In this document: in pieces, positions 62,701 through 64,000 of the stretch
Numbering within the stretch: the stretch's first letter is position 1
Layout of the letters: every line of letters starts with the position of its first letter
Source: Thaumasiovibrio sp043421945
GTDB lineage: Bacteria > Pseudomonadota > Gammaproteobacteria > Enterobacterales > Vibrionaceae
Length of the DNA: 64,000 bases
Assembly: GCA_043421945.1 (NCBI GenBank)
Contig: JBHOGO010000002.1
Location: 1-64,000 of the forward strand
Direction: 5' to 3'
The notes under the pieces: generated by a model
Database searches by the model: none
Told to the model about the DNA's origin: nothing
What the model saw: only the letters and a program-made list of their open reading frames with translations
Position numbers and translations under genes: made by a program

Positions 62701-64000
62701 TCGTCATCAACAACTAAATGGTCATCCCCCAAACCAAGTAACACATAGTCATCACTATCTTCCGTTAACGCTGGTTCAAAATCACCATGGAAGTAATGCG
62801 TCTGAGCAGTTGGTGCACTTTCATTCCCTGCAGCATCAATTTGTGTTGCCGTGAAGAATTCATTGTCATTATTCCCTGTTGCGTCTAAATCAGAAATATC
62901 AAACGTCCAGTTTCCATCACCATCAACATGGACTTCAATTGTATTTCCTGATTCATCAATATTTACTTGTGTTCCATGTTCGTCATAAACGTTGATAGTC
63001 AACCCAGCCTGACCTGTACCGTGCATAGTGACCGTTGAATAGTCAGAATCTGCTGAGTCATCGGTAATGTTAGTGATCAATGGTGGTGCTTCCGCAGCCA
63101 GATCGACCGTATGCGTTGAAGAGCCTGTGCTGGTCACTGGGTTGCCCGCGCCGTCCGTAGACGCNNNNNNNNNNNNNNNNNNNNNNNNNNNNNNNNNNNN
63201 NNNNNNNNNNNNNNNNNNNNNNNNNNNNNNNNNNNNNNNNNNNNNNNNNNNNNNNNNNNNNNNNATGGTTTGTCCGCTTTCTGCCGCGTTGACCACGTCA
63301 TCTTCTGTGATATTCGCAACCGTCACTGTGCCCGCTTCCGCAGCCAGATCGACCGTATGCGTTGAAGAGCCTGTGCTGGTCACTGGGTTGCCCGCGCCGT
63401 CCGTAGACGCCACGTTCACATCGAACGCTGTGTCGTTGGCTAGGTCGCTGCCCGCCACATCCACTGTCCAGTTGCCGTTCGCATCAACCGTGGTTTCGTA
63501 GTCGGTACCATTGATCGTCATGGTCACTTTATCGCCTTGTGCGATATCGCCACCTGTCGCTGTACCTGTCACCGCGATGGTTTGTCCGCTTTCTGCCGCG
63601 TTGACCACGTCATCTTCTGTGATATTCGCAACCGTCACTGTGCCCGCTTCCGCCAAACTATCCAACACACCATAACCGGTTACACTGCCTTGATTACCCG
63701 CAGGGTCAGTAACCTCCATAGTCACGGTAAGTGTGCCATCATCTAAATCAGAAAGGTCTTGCCCAGATACTGTGACATTGCCGTTGTCATCAACAGTGAT
63801 CCCTTCGGTAACCACATGTTGGTTACCGTTTTCGTCAGTGATAATGATACGGTCAACCGTGCTACCCGGCTCCACTTGACCACTTAACGTCACATCGGTG
63901 ACTTCGTCTTGATTGATGGTCTCATCATCAAAGCTAATGCTATTGCTGCCGTCATCTTGGCTTGGGTCAGTACTATCTAGAGTGATGGTATCGGTGACAC
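59709..64000 (-). CDS. Large RTX/Bap-type surface adhesin (partial, runs off the right edge)
   Basis: The C-terminal ~1430 residues of a giant secreted adhesin; the frame is open to base 64000, so the N-terminus lies outside. From N to C: Bap/LapA-type Ig-like repeats (about 62750-64000, with a 104-residue unit repeated), a PA14 domain (about 61660-62190, with LEGAIYLDAGEYQFRVTADD, a carbohydrate-binding fold), cadherin/VCBS-like repeats (about 60950-61650), then RTX nonapeptides (NDILVGNEGDDLLFGGTEDD) and a type I secretion C-terminal domain ending at 59709. It is the natural cargo of the Lap machine at 41-49 kb. The N-terminal retention module and LapG cleavage site are out of view. A 100-N assembly gap interrupts it. 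Confidence 0.93.
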   Translation of the reverse strand, partial: VTDTITLDSTDPSQDDGSNSISFDDETINQDEVTDVTLSGQVEPGSTVDRIIITDENGNQHVVTEGITVDDNGNVTVSGQDLSDLDDGTLTVTMEVTDPAGNQGSVTGYGVLDSLAEAGTVTVANITEDDVVNAAESGQTIAVTGTATGGDIAQGDKVTMTINGTDYETTVDANGNWTVDVAGSDLANDTAFDVNVASTDGAGNPVTSTGSSTHTVDLAAEAGTVTVANITEDDVVNAAESGQTXXXXXXXXXXXXXXXXXXXXXXXXXXXXXXXXXXASTDGAGNPVTSTGSSTHTVDLAAEAPPLITNITDDSADSDYSTVTMHGTGQAGLTINVYDEHGTQVNIDESGNTIEVHVDGDGNWTFDISDLDATGNNDNEFFTATQIDAAGNESAPTAQTHYFHGDFEPALTEDSDDYVLLGLGDDHLVVDDDDVNDQMTADGGAGNDTAKFDFALTSSSISLNADGHVIIEESNGDVNTFIEFEEFDFTDGTYTKEELFDPTITIIDADDTLSLTELENKVQYTVGLPPAAVVGAILLLTINGIDESYLLTQTDIDNGSVTREVDGDTISGDDFEVTVQIQYSSGTSNVAEDTVEINTAPIATDDTLGLQGSYYGWEESVEGSNLDTVQEARDYINANNPDATFNAQTIEYGFGSGDLGTGDSLETFLGDDADSLNTSPGDTSDAILHLEGAIYLDAGEYQFRVTADDGYAIYINGVEVAIINGSQASATDTFDSFMIDSAGYHEIEIVYYDQGGAFEFIPELGLVSGATTSFSALNTYPLSSNKISTPEDTALTISKETLMDNDSDADSDSITITDVSVPAGAQWSVSIDSDGDVSFIPDDNFNGVATFTYTLTDEHGDTDTATVYVHVNSINDAPVVDTSVIKDAMEGGATIGDTISVTDVDSDTFTFEVLGDIPDGFSLNADGSWTFDPTDDAYNSLTDGDTLPLVVTIEITDDTGVSAQQEITINVSGTNDVPTAESFTTTLSGNTTSVIVDFASSISDPEDDRSDTDALVTNITQIEDTQFGTIVDTSSGRAITSTSSVASDTSLEYQLRNDIHDYLSFNAEDDFAPNYSNNQVTQFSLANGAIVSGGTFSGDRPDDDNELTPEGLFYDSKVNETGLGVGNSELDVTKKDYVSVAYGANVLINEANVNFGSVWGNYHANSTADAQINILVLRDGVVISELEFDDSESDYYDGSGELVAHIDVEGGFDEVRVYTVQGDDPDQKPGTNSNITFQGIDVLDVTITEEINYTAVDSDGSEVTATATIEVPSTKESFNSVTLDNEDPGYIYGDDQDNELLGGLVNDILVGNEGDDLLFGGTEDDILTGGTGQDTFVFESASLTAGDSDVITDFSISEGDKLDLSDLFSDIDENDPVANYLSISDDSDGNAVMTVEKGGDTFSVEFEGVSSSALTDYLYDPTNPGLIDK
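63088..63645 (-). repeat. 312-bp tandem repeat of the adhesin (at least two near-identical copies, one broken by Ns)
   Basis: Unit 63334-63645 is complete. In the unit at 63088-63333, 77 bases before and 69 bases after the gap match the complete unit exactly. One unit encodes 104 residues (a Bap-like Ig repeat). Confidence 0.9.
63165..63264. other. Assembly gap (100 N)
   Basis: Exactly 100 N, the usual placeholder. By the repeat register the true missing sequence is 166 bases plus a whole number of 312-base units. Confidence 0.97.

Noticed and set aside
63088..64000. Repeats at the right edge considered as a CRISPR array
   Set aside because: The 312-bp repeat is in frame and codes for Ig-like adhesin domains; there are no short repeats with unique spacers.

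Overview
The window looks like a chromosomal segment of a marine gammaproteobacterium, most probably a member of the Vibrionaceae. The reasons are a vpsL-M-N-O-like exopolysaccharide operon, DUF3802 and DUF3334 proteins of the kind I associate with vibrios, a tandem glycine riboswitch in front of an AGCS symporter, and a Lap-type adhesin system. I see no insertion sequence, prophage or CRISPR array. Signs of gene decay are an internal nucleoside-transporter fragment (13131-13499) and an orphan adhesin-tail reading frame (1013-1192).

Layout: 409-942 is a DUF3299 lipoprotein. 12875-1185 is one tight minus-strand exopolysaccharide operon, with phosphoglycosyl transferase, outer-membrane beta-barrel, short Wza, Wzc-type co-polymerase with kinase, GT2, Alg14/Alg13-like pair, hexapeptide acetyltransferase, flippase-like protein, Wzy-like polymerase and acyltransferase. 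13-18 kb holds the decayed transporter, a LysR regulator, a TVP38-like membrane protein, a small monooxygenase and a CynX/NimT-type exporter. 18-24 kb is signalling: a chemoreceptor, DUF3802, a PAS-GGDEF cyclase, a REC-CheC protein and the divergent DUF3334 protein. 24-33 kb holds selO, an acyltransferase, a DUF1059 protein and a three-gene DUF2760 / Hsp70 / Hsp70-DUF3731 cluster. 33-36.6 kb holds an AGCS symporter, an AroH-like DAHP synthase, yajQ and tRNA-Pro(GGG) with its own promoter.

From 36.6 to 49.3 kb lies a c-di-GMP adhesion module. A sensor kinase / REC-GGDEF-EAL pair is divergent from a six-gene operon (lapC, lapE, OmpA-like lipoprotein, lapG, lapD, lapB) encoding type I secretion of a large adhesin and its c-di-GMP-controlled proteolytic release. 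A TetR-controlled RND pump, a membrane J-protein, pxpABC (5-oxoprolinase) and a glycine-riboswitch AGCS symporter follow. The window closes inside a large RTX adhesin gene (59709 to the right edge, minus strand), the obvious candidate cargo of the Lap machine. Its repeat region contains a 100-N assembly gap.

How they fit: the exopolysaccharide operon, Lap module, adhesin and several c-di-GMP enzymes or binders (20709, 36642, yajQ, lapD) make this a biofilm/attachment region. The glycine/5-oxoproline and AGCS genes form a separate amino-acid uptake theme. Least described here are the DUF2760/twin-Hsp70 cluster, the REC-CheC/cyclase/DUF3334 group and the kinase/EAL pair facing the Lap operon. 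All functions are from reading sequence motifs; no database search was run.
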